A stretch of DNA of 64,000 nt from Talpa occidentalis (Eukaryota; Chordata; Mammalia; Eulipotyphla; Talpidae): NCBI RefSeq assembly GCF_014898055.3, contig NW_023601104.1, forward strand, positions 83,001,106 through 83,065,105, given 5' to 3'. Shown in pieces: positions 24,472 to 35,485 of the stretch (positions within the stretch are counted from its first letter, which is position 1; each line of letters begins with the position of its first letter). Below the pieces are notes generated by a model. It searched no databases. It worked only from the letters and a program-made list of their open reading frames with translations, and was not told the DNA's origin. The position numbers and the translations under genes are program-made.

Positions 24472-25044
24472 TCATGATAGAAATTGTTTGACCCACACAG
24501 CCGAAAATATTTACTATCAGTTCCTTTATAGAAAGAGCTTGTCAACACCTATGCCTGCTGCTCTTTCTGAATGTTCTTATTCTTCAGCTTTACATAGATT
24601 ATTTTATAATTCACTCAGATTCTCTGCAAAACTATATTGCCCTAAGGAGAGTTCTCTGAAGAACTAATATAAAGCTATCCCCTATCCTATTACCTAAATT
24701 TAAATTCCCTCATAACACACATAGCTATCTGGAATGCCATTTTTTTTAACATTTTAAATTATTCACTCATTCAATTTACTTCTTCTTATTCAATACAGAC
24801 TATCAGAAAGAAACTTTTTAGTCTTCTTTATTGCCCATAACAATGTGAGGTTAAAAAAATAATTAGTAAAACACCTCAGGGGAACTGTGCTACTCTGAAG
24901 TCAAGTGACTTTTTCAAAGTATGTATTAAAAAGGCAAGCTGGAAGATACAACAAATAGTTAAATGAGGAACTGAGCACCAGCAGGTCCCAATTTCTACAA
25001 GCCTCTAAAAATTGATGGCATGATAAAAGTTAGGTTGTGTGGTC

Positions 25045-25480
25045 TATATACACAATGGAATATTACTCAGCAATCAAAAAAGATAACTCTTGCCATTCGT
25101 AGCAACATGGATGGTGCTGGAAGGGATTATGCTCAGTGAAATAAGCCAGAAAGAAAAAGAAAAATATTGGATGGTTTTCCTTATAGGAGGGATGTACGGA
25201 AACTATACATTCTTATAAGGGATCAGGAAAAATTTATAATAAGTGAAAAAACAAAATTAATAGGCAACTATAAATCAAAGACACTCTTGAGGGGAGGTGT
25301 AAGGAAAGGTATAAAAACAGGGGAAGGAAGAGTACAAAGGACTAAGGTGATGGTGCACGGGTGAACTGTGAATTGGTGGTGGGAATTATGTGAGGACAAA
25401 ACCTGAGAAGAGAAAGCATATGTTGTGCAAAAAGGAAGAATGATGTAAAATATGCATTTAAAAAGTACCTTAGCATGTTT
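25045..25480 (+). mobile_element. L1 3' end (ORF2 terminus plus 3' UTR)
   Basis: ATGGAATATTACTCAGCAAT at about 25059 is followed by CTTGCCATTCGTAGCAACAT and ATGCTCAGTGAAATAAGCC, the near-universal end of L1 ORF2. The sequence after about 25190 is a 3' UTR that I do not recognise from human L1. It is purine-rich, with GGGGAGGTGTAAGGAAAGG. The copy is strongly 5' truncated. Confidence 0.8.
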
Positions 25481-25499
25481 GTTCGAATCCATTTCAACC

Positions 25500-27090
25500 A
25501 GTCAAAACATGGTAAAATAGCAAGAAGTGAGTTCAGGCCCAGAGATTCTAACTTATTAAATATGAAATCCTCTTGTTGTAAAGAATGAATCTGCAACTCA
25601 ACAGCTGACCCAGGTGCCTTAGATTGACAGACATTGACAAAATGTCAAAGTGAAAATACAATCATCATCTAGGTGTTCTCACAGGCCCTGAGCTGTCATG
25701 GTTGAGTGCTTTAATTGTTACACCTGTAAACACTGGGATAAAATCATTGACTCACAGCTGTAGATCGAGTCCTACAGAAGGCAATTTAGAATGACCACTC
25801 ATTGTTCTCCAAGAATATCAACTGAGCAAAAATTGACCTATAAAATGATTACTCATTTATTCTTTTCTTTCATCTGAGCCCTGGCTTTAGGTTAAGAACA
25901 CAGATTTAATGAATTTTCCTGTCCCTGAACTGCAGATTGTCTATCGGTACTCTGGTATAATACTTTCTCTTTTCTATTTTTCTCTGCATCTGTTGGCAAA
26001 ATTATGCATTTTACATGATTACTATAAGATGTGTGTGCTAGTATTAAGAGATGAGCTAAAACAAATTAAGATTCTTATTATCTTCTAAAGTTTCAAGTAT
26101 GTGGTGGTGTGTAGAATGTTAAGATATATTGTTAAAAATGACAAGCAAGAGGTACTTTCAGAATTCTACATCTAAGCAGGAGACAGATACTTAGGTTCTT
26201 GGGATATGTTTGGAGGTCAAATATACATTTTGGAGTGCTGAAGAACTAATTGCACTATGAAATGCAAAGAGATAGAAGGGGCTTCAGGACCAGGACAAAT
26301 GAGTTTTATTTAAGACTGCAAGCTTCTCTAGGAGACCCCAAACATCTATGGGAACTGAATTGCCCACCAATATCTGATCCACCAAACCTTAAAATTAACC
26401 ACAGAACTACAACAGCAAAATAGAAATGGTATATATGATACTGTATTTAATCAGCAAATGAGGTATGAGTAAGTTACATTAGCAATTGTCCTAGATTCTT
26501 AAGGCTATAGAACTGGCAAAAATGCCATCTTTCCTTTCATCCATACTTACTTAACACAATCTTGGGGAGTTCCTTATGATGAATTTATTAACAAGAGAAT
26601 AAAAAAAAACACTAAGAAAACAAAAGATGGCCTTTTCCTGAAGTAGTCTATTTCCACTTCATAACTGCACACTGGAGAAAAATAAACCAGAGGGAGTAGT
26701 TAAGCAGAACAACCAGCTAGCCCCTCTCTATGAAAGGAAAAAATAGAAAAAAGGTTTCACTTTGATTCATATGAATGACTGATGTTGTCTAGATGATCAT
26801 TGAAGTGGTAAGAACAAGATGAAATTTTAGTAACAAAAACTCTAGAGATGATGTATGTGAATGGAAATATTGTGTGTGATGATCTTATGTGCTATTTAAT
26901 TCCTCACAAAAGCCACCCAAAAAGAGATTCACTGAAGTAAATCATGGATAGGGAGCTCATTCTATAGACATAACCTCTCCCTTGTGCAACAGGCTCATAA
27001 AGTTATATTGACAGCAGACATAGAGATTATCCAGGAGTTCAAATATGTTTCCTCTCAAAGCTAATGAAGCAATAATCATCACTCCATGCT
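25500..27090. other. No recognisable gene; anonymous DNA
   Basis: Nothing nameable. No long ORF and no repeat that I recognise. Confidence 0.45.
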
Positions 27091-27094
27091 AACC

Positions 27095-27300
27095 TGCTGG
27101 GTGGACTGGATAATCTTCCTAAATATCCCCAATAATCCTCCACCTCCTGCCCCCAGGACCCATGCATGCCACTTTATTTGACAAGAGAATCACCAGATGT
27201 GATTACATTAATAATATTGATGTAGGGAGATTATCCTGGTTTGTCACAGTCATCTTTTAGAAGATAGAGGTCTAGAAACCAAACACATTTGCCACTTATC
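27095..27300 (+). mobile_element. MLT1-type LTR fragment
   Basis: TGGACTGGATAATCTTCCTA, CACCAGATGTGATTACATTA and GGGAGATTATCCTGGTTTG follow the 5' half of MLT1 LTRs. The 3' half is too decayed to follow. Confidence 0.7.
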
Positions 27301-28168
27301 TCTGCAACCTTGGCTCTCCTTGTGTCAGAAGGCTGACTGCATGAAGGTGAGGTACTTCCACAGGGGACAGATAGGTGACAGGGACTTGGAACCTGAGCTT
27401 TCCACCTGACCATACCAGGCTCCTCCGATATCTGAGGGTGACTGATCTGACAGGCACAAAGGAACATGTGTGACTCTGAGGAGAATCTCTAGGGTCCTGT
27501 TTACACAATGATCACAAGTAGGAAATGCCAATGGAAAATGACAGTAACTAAATTCTAGCACAACCAGTAATGACTCAGAATGTTTCAGAAAGAAGCTTGG
27601 GTCAGTCGACCTGGTAAATAACCACAAACAGTTGAGGTTCTGGTTTATAGAGAAGTGGACAGAGAATGCATAGTGGAAGAAGGAAGTAATTAATATTCAC
27701 TTCAACCCTGAGACAAGTTGCACGAAATAAGGAAAAGGTACATAAGTATATTCTTTGTCTTATCATATGATATATTATGATATCATATGATATGTTATGA
27801 TATATCTCTCACATTAACTACTGTCCTCTTCATTATGTCTCTTCTTTTAATCAGCTTTTATTCATAGCATTTATATTTATAATTAGAATTTATAGTTTCA
27901 TTATAATTACATTTATAACTAGAGAGTTTGTGATCAAGTTAGGAAAGGAATAACCATCTCCAAAAAAGACACTATTTTGGGAAAAGAACAATCACCTCTT
28001 CAGAGGAGTGAGGATAGTTGCATCATTATTAAGGGGGGAAATGATATCACTGTCATTATTGTTTTGCCAAGTTTAATGTTGTGGAAGGGAATGCCTGAGA
28101 TAACAAATGGGTGGAGTGTACTGTAACATTTGTTATCAACTCGGAATGACATATTTCTCCCCTCAATT
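27301..28168. other. No recognisable gene; includes an AT-rich palindromic tract
   Basis: Minus-strand frames of up to 100 codons (27231-27627) have no recognisable domain. At about 27766-27807 there are tandem units TCATATGATATATTATGATA, which are self-complementary. Confidence 0.45.
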
Positions 28169-28169
28169 C

Positions 28170-28470
28170 CATCAGTTCATCTTTTTTTTTTTTTTTAAGA
28201 GTTATTTATTTATTTTTATACAAGCACTGGGTACAGTCAGAAGCGCGGGAGGTTGACAGGCTTCACCAGAGCCAGAGCAGGGAGCAGAATAGGCAGACTG
28301 ACAAAGTACACTGCTGAGGGGAGCAGCGGACATGGCAGGAGAAGTCTGCACGCCATGTGGGACCCTCGCCCTGAGGCCGGGGATAGAACCGGCACTGCAG
28401 AGGCTGTGGGCAGCTTCGCAGCCCAGCGCTCAACTGCTGCGCCACTGGGGAGGCCCCATCAGTTCATCTT
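28170..28470 (-). mobile_element. tRNA-derived SINE, type A short variant
   Basis: Reverse copy with T-run and AAGAGTTATTTATTTATTTT tail complement at left and GGGGAGGCCC head complement ending 28456. Perfect 14-bp duplications CATCAGTTCATCTT lie at 28170-28183 and 28457-28470. Confidence 0.96.
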
Positions 28471-28896
28471 AAAGAAGTCAGCAATTTATTTTCCAGCACT
28501 CCTGCCAGCACTGAGTGATTATGCTAAAGAGAATACTACAGTAACATTTGGAAGGTAGAGAAAGAGAGACATCATTATTCTCAAGTTACAGATGCAGAAA
28601 GATGTGAGACTTTCAGAAGTTCTAGATCAAGCTCGGAGGCCCTCCTGACACAGCTGTAAGAAACCAAGGTCTAGGGAGAAGCTTCTCATTCCCAGAATCA
28701 TCCCTTAAGTCCTGGCCCTTCCTATTTTTATGACTCTTTGACTCTAGAAGAAACTTCCTTGGCCTTTGCTTATCCTTGCCCTTCAGTAGTTTGTGGGTTT
28801 CTAATGCAATGTATTTCCTAGTTTTCTTTTTTTTTTTTTTTCAATAACAAGTGGCTTCTGTTTTCCTGAATGAGCTGATTCTTTTTTCTGAATGAT

Positions 28897-28970
28897 CCAA
28901 GAATGGTGGCACCAGCCTCTCACTCTGTAATTGGGCTCAGGGAAGCAGTAGCTTCCTTGGTGGCCAGAGT
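28897..28970 (+). repeat. Local direct repeat, copy 1
   Basis: CCAAGAATGGTGGCACCAGC begins a 37-bp block that recurs at 30025 with one mismatch, followed by a weaker match through CTTGGTGGC. It is not part of the SINE. Confidence 0.85.
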
Positions 28971-29055
28971 AAGGCAAATCAAATAATTACCAGACAACTC
29001 CAATACTCTGTTATAAAATCTTTAATAGAAACAATAACAGTCTAAGTGATAACTG

Positions 29056-29405
29056 AAAGAAAATTATTGGGCCTCCCCGGTGGCGCAGCGGTAGAGCGCT
29101 GGGTTGCAAAGCTGCCCGTGGCCTCTGCGGCGCCGGTTCGATCCCCGGCTGCTCCCCGGCCACCGGAGGAGGGTCCCACATGGCGCGCAGACCTCTCCTG
29201 CCGCCCGCTGCTCCCCTCAGCAGTGTATTTCGGTCCTTCTGCCTGCTCTGCTCCCCGCTCTGGCTCTGGTGAATTCTCTTACCCTCCCGCGCTTCTGACT
29301 GTACCCAGTGCATGTATAAACAAAAACAAACAAAACAAATAAATAAATAAAAGAAAGAAAATAAAAATAAATAAATAATTAAAAAAAAAAAAAAAGAAAA
29401 TTATT
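29056..29405 (+). mobile_element. Young tRNA-derived SINE, type A, long variant
   Basis: The best-preserved + copy. A box TGGCGCAGCGG is at 29081-29091 and B box GGTTCGATCCC at 29135-29145. After the B box is the GGCTGCTCCCCGGCCACCGG block, then a CpG-rich body. The tail is AAACAAAAACAAACAAAAC then AAATAAAT repeats, without TCTTT. Target duplications AAAGAAAATTATT lie at 29056-29068 and 29393-29405. Confidence 0.96.
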
Positions 29406-29526
29406 TTATGAGTTCCTGTGCAGCCAACATAGTATGTGTCTAATAAACAGTGATTGAATGATGGGAACAATAATAAACAAATGAATCTGGGTGGGTCATG
29501 AGGGATCTGAAGAAGCAAGGATTGAA

Positions 29527-29815
29527 AATATACTATTATAGGGCCTTCCTGGTGGTGAAAGGGGTTAATAAACAGCACTATGAAACTATCCACAGCCACT
29601 GCAGCATGAGTTCAATCTCAGGCCAGGGAGGTGACCCACATGGTGCAGAAGACCTCTCCTGTCTCGACCGCTGCTCCCCTCAGGAGTGTATTTCAGTACA
29701 TATGCCTGTTCTGTTCCCCACTCTGTCTCTGATGAATCCTCTCACCCCTCCCCCACACCTCTGACTTGTACCCCAATTCTTACATGCATAAATAAATCTT
29801 TAAAAAATATAATAA
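29527..29815 (+). mobile_element. tRNA-derived SINE, type B
   Basis: Head GGGCCTTCCTGGTGGTGAAA, tail GCATAAATAAATCTTTAAAA. Imperfect duplications AATATACTATTA and AATATAATAATA flank it. Confidence 0.9.
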
Positions 29816-30024
29816 TACTTCACTTTATTGGCTCATTAAAACCCATTCCAGTTGTTTTCAAAGATGTCAGACCTGGGAATCTGAGAAGTCTCAGAGTCAC
29901 TCTTGAGTGTAGATGGGATTCAGTTCTGTGCCACTTCGCCAATGATATGTTTGGAGGAGAAAGGCAGAGCTAGAAACTCCTTATTGCTGGCCCAGGTCAG
30001 ATAAGAGGCAATGTGTCTATAGAA

Positions 30025-30103
30025 CCAAGAATGGTGGCACCAGCCTCTCATTCTGTAATTGACCTCATAGAGTCATTGAAGCAATAGCTCTCTTGGTGGC
30101 TAG
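30025..30103 (+). repeat. Local direct repeat, copy 2
   Basis: Partner of 28897-28970. Two SINEs lie between the copies, so the original spacing was shorter, about 0.5 kb. Confidence 0.85.
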
Positions 30104-30109
30104 ATTTCT

Positions 30110-31675
30110 CATCCATCAATAGCTTGAAGACTGGATTCTGAAAGATCAGCCTTGAATCTATTTCTTCAACTTTTTCAATAACTTTGTTGTTGACTTTGTT
30201 ATTTAAAAAAAAAAAAACAGAGTGCTAGAGCTCTTTACATTTTTTTTAATTTAGCCAAAACGGATGCTACTGTCTTCAAATAATAATCTGTACTAATACA
30301 CATGATTTCCAGGTACAGATGGAGACAGAAAGAACACATGAGCACTATGAACATGTGTACAGAGGATGTAACTAGTTCTCCAAAAATGAGGTACTGATGT
30401 ATGTGGGGGAAAGTCAATATATAGGTTGGAGATTTGGGTGCCAGGTATGATTTTCAAGAATGATGCACCAATGAAATTCACTGTCACTGGATATTTACAT
30501 CACTTTTTATATTTATAAAACATATATTCATTACTTGCTTTCCCTGTCATTACCAAGGTCATAGTGTTAAATACATTCAGGCTATTCTATTTTATTTATT
30601 ATGGGACAAGTACACCGACATGAGTTTCTATTAAAATACTAATTACTTTACAGAAGTCATATTGTTCTTTTTCCAAAGATCCAGGTTTTTGGACCATATC
30701 CCCAGGTTTAAATGAAAATCTTGGTGTTATGGTTTCAACACCACTATCAGACATTTATTAGTTCTTCACCCAAAACTGAGTGCCATCAAAGGACCAGTCC
30801 GCCAGTCACCTGGGCTATGGATTTGTAGAATCTCTGTAATAAAAAAGCAACTGCACATTCTTCCTACTTGCCATGTCTTATCCTGTTTTATGCCCTCAAG
30901 ATTTAGTAAGTACATGGTAGTCCTCAATGTTAATGTTTAATAATTTAAATGAAAAAACTTTCCTAATGAATCCTATTCAAGGAAACCTATTATTCCTTTG
31001 AAATTCTGGAAAAAAATATTGTCAGTGGGGTATTTGTCATTTCATGTGGTATTGCTGGGTAATTTTGCAGTTTTCATGGTCCAATGCTATGTTTTTAATA
31101 AAGAAAACATTTCAGGTATATGAATAAATTGGTAAATGTTAAGTATATGAATAAATTGGAAAACTAATAGTTCAAGAAGATACCATAAATGAACATTAGC
31201 CTGATGGCTTCTAGAATGTTAAGAGTTAATTACTCCTTTGTGGCAGCTTTCCTGCCTGCCTGTGAGTATGCAGGTGTTTCTTTTCACAAACCCTTTCCTT
31301 TTGAAAAACAGCAGTGACAACTCTCCTGCCTAGGTTCCTCTCTTTCTTCTTTTACTAATAAACCTGACCTTTAAAAATGTAAAAGAAACACACATTCTTC
31401 TAGAAAATCAGGATTGTAGCCACCCAAGACATACATTTTGCCTGTATTTACCTACTGATTATGGTAATTATTTAGAAAAGTTTCAAAAACTACTACTCAG
31501 CATTCTATTAAAGGGGTCTCTTACCAGGATGAGTTGGCTAACTTAATTGCCCTGAATTACAACCCTTGATTGAAATGATTAATTCCAGGATTGGCAAAGG
31601 TGAGGACCATGCTGATGCTAGGCTAAAACTTCCAGGGTGAAATATTTGCATTATGAAATCTCTTTATTATATTTG
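30110..31675. other. No recognisable gene; anonymous DNA
   Basis: Holds a 16-bp tandem pair TATATGAATAAATTGG near 31117-31159. No ORF or repeat family that I can name. Confidence 0.45.
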
Positions 31676-32061
31676 CTTTCTGTAGGGTAAATGAAAGTTA
31701 TCAGGATTTTTCCACCCTCCTGCCATTAGCATCAGTCATCGATACCTGTGGTCTTACATGAGTGCCTGGAGTGTGATGTGGGCATGTGTGAGCGGGCACA
31801 CCGGAGCTGAGAGACTGATAAAAGAAGGCAGCAGAGTACTGAGCGGCAGAATGCAGTGGAGATCAGTGAAGGGACCACAAGAGAAAACCAGAGAACGCAG
31901 AAAGAGTAAAGAATTGCCAGGAGGCTGGGAGGCCTACCAGCCTCCCAGGAGCTCAGGCCTCCCTGCCTGTCCTGCCCCTGGTTGCCTCACTACAAATGGT
32001 GCAGAAAGATCATTAAAAGCCTGAAAAAGCCACCAAGGTCTCCAGGACTCCTTTTACTCAT

Positions 32062-32470
32062 TGTAGGGTAAAGAAAATGTCAGGCTTTTCTGCCCTTCCG
32101 CCATCAGGATAGATGATGGATCCTTGTCCTGAATGCATGCCTGATGGCGGGCACCTGGAGTAGGGTGTGGGCATAGGTAGATGGGATTCAGCTGAGCTAA
32201 GACTGTGCTTTTTAAGGGTGGCGTCACGGGGGGACGCCAGCAGCAGCAGCTGAAGCCGAAGCCAAGAAGCAGCAGAACGAACACTAGAGAGCCCAGATAG
32301 AGTGAAGACTTGCTGGGGGCTGTGAGGCTGGCAGGCAGGCACCTGCCTGCCATATGCCTGGTGAACCCCAAATAAAAAACCTGCAAAACTACTGAGGACT
32401 CTGGCTCCTCCTTTACCCGGTCTGCATGGGATCAGAAAACCTGCACTGTGGTCCAGTCCTGCCCCTTACA
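32062..32470 (+). repeat. 5' LTR of the inner element
   Basis: 409 bp with TG..CA ends. CTTTTTAAGGG near 32209 may be a TATA-like promoter. AATAAA at 32371-32376 is the polyadenylation signal. The short LTR splits naturally into U3 and R/U5 parts, but the transcription start cannot be fixed from sequence. Confidence 0.93.
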
Positions 32471-33699
32471 ATTGGCGTAAGTCGGCAAGATCCATGCAGA
32501 CGGGTATTGGAGCCCTCCGAAGACCTGGAGGGACTAAGGAGAACAGACTGTTTGCCTGTGATGACGCTGGAGGCGCCATGGCGGCACAGAAGGTGGACAA
32601 CTTCCACGAGCTGCAGGACGAGACCTGGCGTGAAGGAGACACCCAAAAGGACCAGCCAACGACACCGGAAAGGACCAGCCAACGACACCGGAAAGGACCC
32701 GCCAATGACCCCTGAGGCAGCAGGCCGCTGCTGACGCAGAGAGAGGCCAATGGACTTGAACTGATGGACTGATGGACTGACATTCCTGCCAGAAGGCGGA
32801 GGACCTTGCAGGTTGATATGTTTTGGGACCCTGGGGGTGGAACAGTTTTGTTTGTAAACCCCAGGAGATGGGAATCTAGGGGTGGCCAGTGGGCCTAGAT
32901 GGCCAAAAGCAGCCTGTGCATGCCCAGCAGCCAGGTGGAGGAGAAAAGCCAACTAAGAAGGCAAAAGCTGGTGCTGATGCTAAGTTGAGAAGCCCTAAGC
33001 GGCTGTTAAGCAGCCTGGGTATGCTGAAGACCTGTGAGTCTCGTAAAATCACCTGTGGGTGATGCCCTGCTCATTCTTGAGTGAGGGTGAGGAGCTGAGG
33101 AACCTGTCCTTGGGGGACGGGTGGGGAACGTGGCCTGGGGTGGAGCCCAAGCCACATGTAGAGTTTTGATCCCCAACCCATGTGCTTGTGCAGTGGGTTG
33201 GCTTGAGTGCAGGGGTCTGCGAGTCGCATGGGTGGCTGTGAAGGCCGAGTGTTGGAGCGACTGCAGACAGAAACCCTGAGGGTTGGCGATTACCCCCAAC
33301 AGAATAAAATTGCCAATCCCAGAGCTAGTGCATCCTGGGGGTGGATGCTGTGTGTGCCTTGCAGCCGAGACTACAGCCAGAGAAGGCCAGGAAGCCTGAC
33401 GGCTCCTGGTGTGATATAGTAGATGCCGTGAGTGATTCCCCTCCCTCGTATGAGTGGTGCCTTCGGCAGCAGATTTGGTGGCTTATCTGCTGGTACCAAT
33501 AATTGTCTTTTGCTCTAGGTTGGTGCCCTGCCTGGACTTATTTGTGTTCTGTTGTATTTTGTTATATTGTATTTTGTTATATTTGATGTATTTGCTTTTG
33601 TGGGCCATGGCTGCATTGTTTGTTTGCTTAGAAAATTGTATATATATATATATATATATATGTATAGACTGTATGGCAGAAAACCCTGAGGGGGTGGAC
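32471..33699 (+). other. Non-coding interior of the inner LTR element
   Basis: TGGCGTAAGTCGGCAAGA starts 2 bp after the 5' LTR, where a tRNA primer-binding site belongs, but I cannot assign the tRNA. A purine-rich GAGGGGGTGG lies just before the 3' LTR, as expected for the second-strand primer. Near 32578 an ATG in strong context (GCCATGG) opens 45 codons starting MAAQKVDNFHELQDE, matching nothing I know. A 23-bp tandem unit containing CAACGACACCGGAAAGG follows at about 32650-32705. The second half turns T-rich and has a (TA)n run at about 33637-33663. The GC content and CpG are higher than in the flanks. Confidence 0.85.
33637..33663. repeat. (TA)n inside the LTR element interior
   Basis: About 12 TA units in the T-rich second half of the interior. 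Confidence 0.9.
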
Positions 33700-34094
33700 T
33701 GTAGGGTAAAGAAAATGTCAGGCTTTTCTGCCCTTCCGCCATCAGGATAGATGATGGATCCTTGTCCTGAATGCATGCCTGATGGCGGGCACCTGGAATA
33801 GGGTGTGGGCATAGGTAGATGGGATTCAGCTGAGCTAAGACTGCTTTTTAAGGGTGGCATCACGGGGGGACGCCAGCAGCAGCAGAAGCCGAAGCCGAAA
33901 CCAAGAAGCAGCAGAACGAACGCTAGAGAGCCCAGATAGAGTGAAGACTTTCTGAAGCCAGCACCCCTGCCTGCCATATGCCTGGTGAACCCCAAATAAA
34001 AAACCTGCAAAACTACTGAGGACTCTGGCTCCTCCTTTACCCGGTCTGCATGGGATCAGAAAACCTGCACTGTGGTCCAGTCCTGCCCCTTACA
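33700..34094 (+). repeat. 3' LTR of the inner element
   Basis: 395 bp with the same ends as the 5' LTR and AATAAA at 33995-34000. It differs from the 5' LTR by 2- to 6-bp indels in the CAG/GAAGCC repeat zone. It also has a replaced block near 33948-33972, where the 5' LTR carries a longer GGCAGGCAGGCACC-containing segment. Confidence 0.93.
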
Positions 34095-34150
34095 CTCATC
34101 TGCCCGGATTATAGAGAAACTGCTCCTTGCCTTGCTGGTGCTACACTTTC

Positions 34151-34748
34151 CCTCTAAAATTTTAAATAATTAGGTTCAAAAAAACCTGTTCTAAGTGCTC
34201 GATTATTATAATTTTCTTTACTTAATGTTCTGTTATCTTCAGTCGTCAGAAATACAGGGATAATACAATTCCCACTGAAAATAGATTGAACCTAACTCTC
34301 CAAATTAAAGCACATGTTCACAATTTATATTTATTCAGGGCTTAAAAGAGAACATTATGATCAACCTATTTCATTTTCCCTGACCCTTCATATGAGTCAA
34401 ACTCTTTATATTACATGGTGCTGACAATACTGAGAATAATTCAGGAACAGTGTATGCAGAAAATAGGTTTGAGGCTTAAGGAATGACTCAATTCAAGGGA
34501 AACAAAAACCACTAGTTCAGCCGATGAGCTGATTATGTAGCATTATCAACTGAAAGGCAGCCAAGATATTCATTACATTTTTCTCTCTATCAAAGATCAC
34601 AAAAAGAGGTTATATAATACTTCCCTAATCCCTGAATATAGGATTTCTCCCTAATTTTTCCACATTTTAAATTTTGGAACATTATAACTAATTTAATCCA
34701 AAGAAATATATATATCTTCTGATATTCAGTACTCATTCAAAATAAAAC

Positions 34749-34789
<41 letters not shown>

Positions 34790-35320
34790 ATCAATGCAAT
34801 CATGTAATGGCAGTGAAAAAGAAAATAAGACAAAATTCATCTACTTTTAATAGCTGCTGTTCCAGAAAGTAACTGGTCCACTGACATTGTTGGGAAAGTG
34901 AATTTATCAAGATGTATAGAAGAGAAAATCTCTTATTTATTGGGGAAGTGATCTGCCAATAATTCAGACTTTCCTCAAAATTGATCAATTCCCTGATGGG
35001 AATTAAATATTTTTTCACATGCTGTGGAGGATATTTTAAGAAATAAGGAATTAACAGTGATTGTCACTGAGTATTCTTCTCATTCCTCTTTAGAGTTTCT
35101 TAAGAGTGGAATTACACTAACAATGTCATACCTGCTTTATTCTCATAAGTCTTTCCTATATCAATTAGCTAAATACTTCCTTAAAAGGATGGGAGTTATC
35201 AAACTGAAACTCTCCTTTTCCAAAAATCAAATTTATAAACCTACTTATTTCTGAATCCATAATATTTCCTTTCCTCTATTACTGTTAAGCATTTGTCTCT
35301 ATGCATTTCTTAAGACATCC
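34151..35320. other. No recognisable gene; includes (TG)n
   Basis: Anonymous DNA with a long (TG)n run at 34750-34788. Short ORFs only. Confidence 0.5.
34750..34788. repeat. (TG)n microsatellite
   Basis: About 18 uninterrupted GT units, the longest TG run in the window and a likely length-polymorphic locus. Confidence 0.97.
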
Positions 35321-35324
35321 CCTG

Positions 35325-35485
35325 CAGACTGACAAAGTACACTTCTGAGGGGAGCAGCAGGCGGCAGAAGAGGTCTGGGTGCCACGTGGGACCCTCGCCT
35401 GGCGGCTGGAGATCGAACCTGTGCTGCAGAGGCTGCGGGCAGATTCGCAACCCAGCGCTCAACCGCTGCACCACCGGGGAGGCCC
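35325..35485 (-). mobile_element. tRNA-derived SINE, type A short variant, 3' end missing
   Basis: The reverse copy keeps the head (CACCGGGGAGGCCC ending 35485) and half the body. It stops at CAGACTGACAAAGTAC, with no tail or poly(A). Loss of the 3' rather than 5' end is unusual for a retroposon and points to a later deletion or recombination. Confidence 0.9.

Larger units (their letters stand above)
32057..34099 (+). mobile_element. Complete short non-autonomous LTR element (ERV-like)
   Basis: The LTRs are 32062-32470 and 33700-34094. The interior is 32471-33699 (1,229 bp). Perfect 5-bp target duplications CTCAT lie at 32057-32061 and 34095-34099. The LTRs begin TGTAGGGTAAAGAAAATG and end CCCCTTACA. 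Outside one rearranged block and small indels I count about three substitutions between them, so the insertion is fairly recent. The interior has no gag, protease, polymerase or envelope frame, so any movement depended on enzymes supplied by another element. The 5-bp duplication fits class I or class III ERVs better than class II (6 bp). Confidence 0.92.
31676..34150 (+). mobile_element. Older solo LTR interrupted by a related provirus
   Basis: The outer LTR starts TGTAGGGTAAATGAAAG at 31681 and ends GGTGCTACA at 34145. Its halves are 31681-32056 and 34100-34145 plus the duplicated site. Perfect 5-bp target duplications CTTTC sit at 31676-31680 and 34146-34150, so this is one insertion later split by the inner element. 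The two halves join in the same order as in the relative at 47.4 kb. That relative reads without a break through CCTTTACTCATCTGCC, which is exactly the point of interruption. Confidence 0.9.

Noticed and set aside
29069..29150. tRNA gene signal (A box and B box)
   Set aside because: These boxes belong to the SINE head. The tRNA fold is not intact, and the same head recurs in all 32 copies.
32473..32490. Assigning the primer-binding site to a particular tRNA
   Set aside because: The TGG start and position fit, but the following bases match no tRNA 3' end that I can name with confidence.
32413..32952. 179-codon minus-strand frame across the LTR and interior
   Set aside because: It is antisense to the element, crosses the LTR boundary and has no recognisable domain.
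33454..33750. Hydrophobic frame in the LTR element interior, resembling a membrane segment
   Set aside because: The hydrophobic residues follow from TTTTGT/TTATAT simple sequence and a (TA)n run. No signal, cleavage site or other envelope feature is present.
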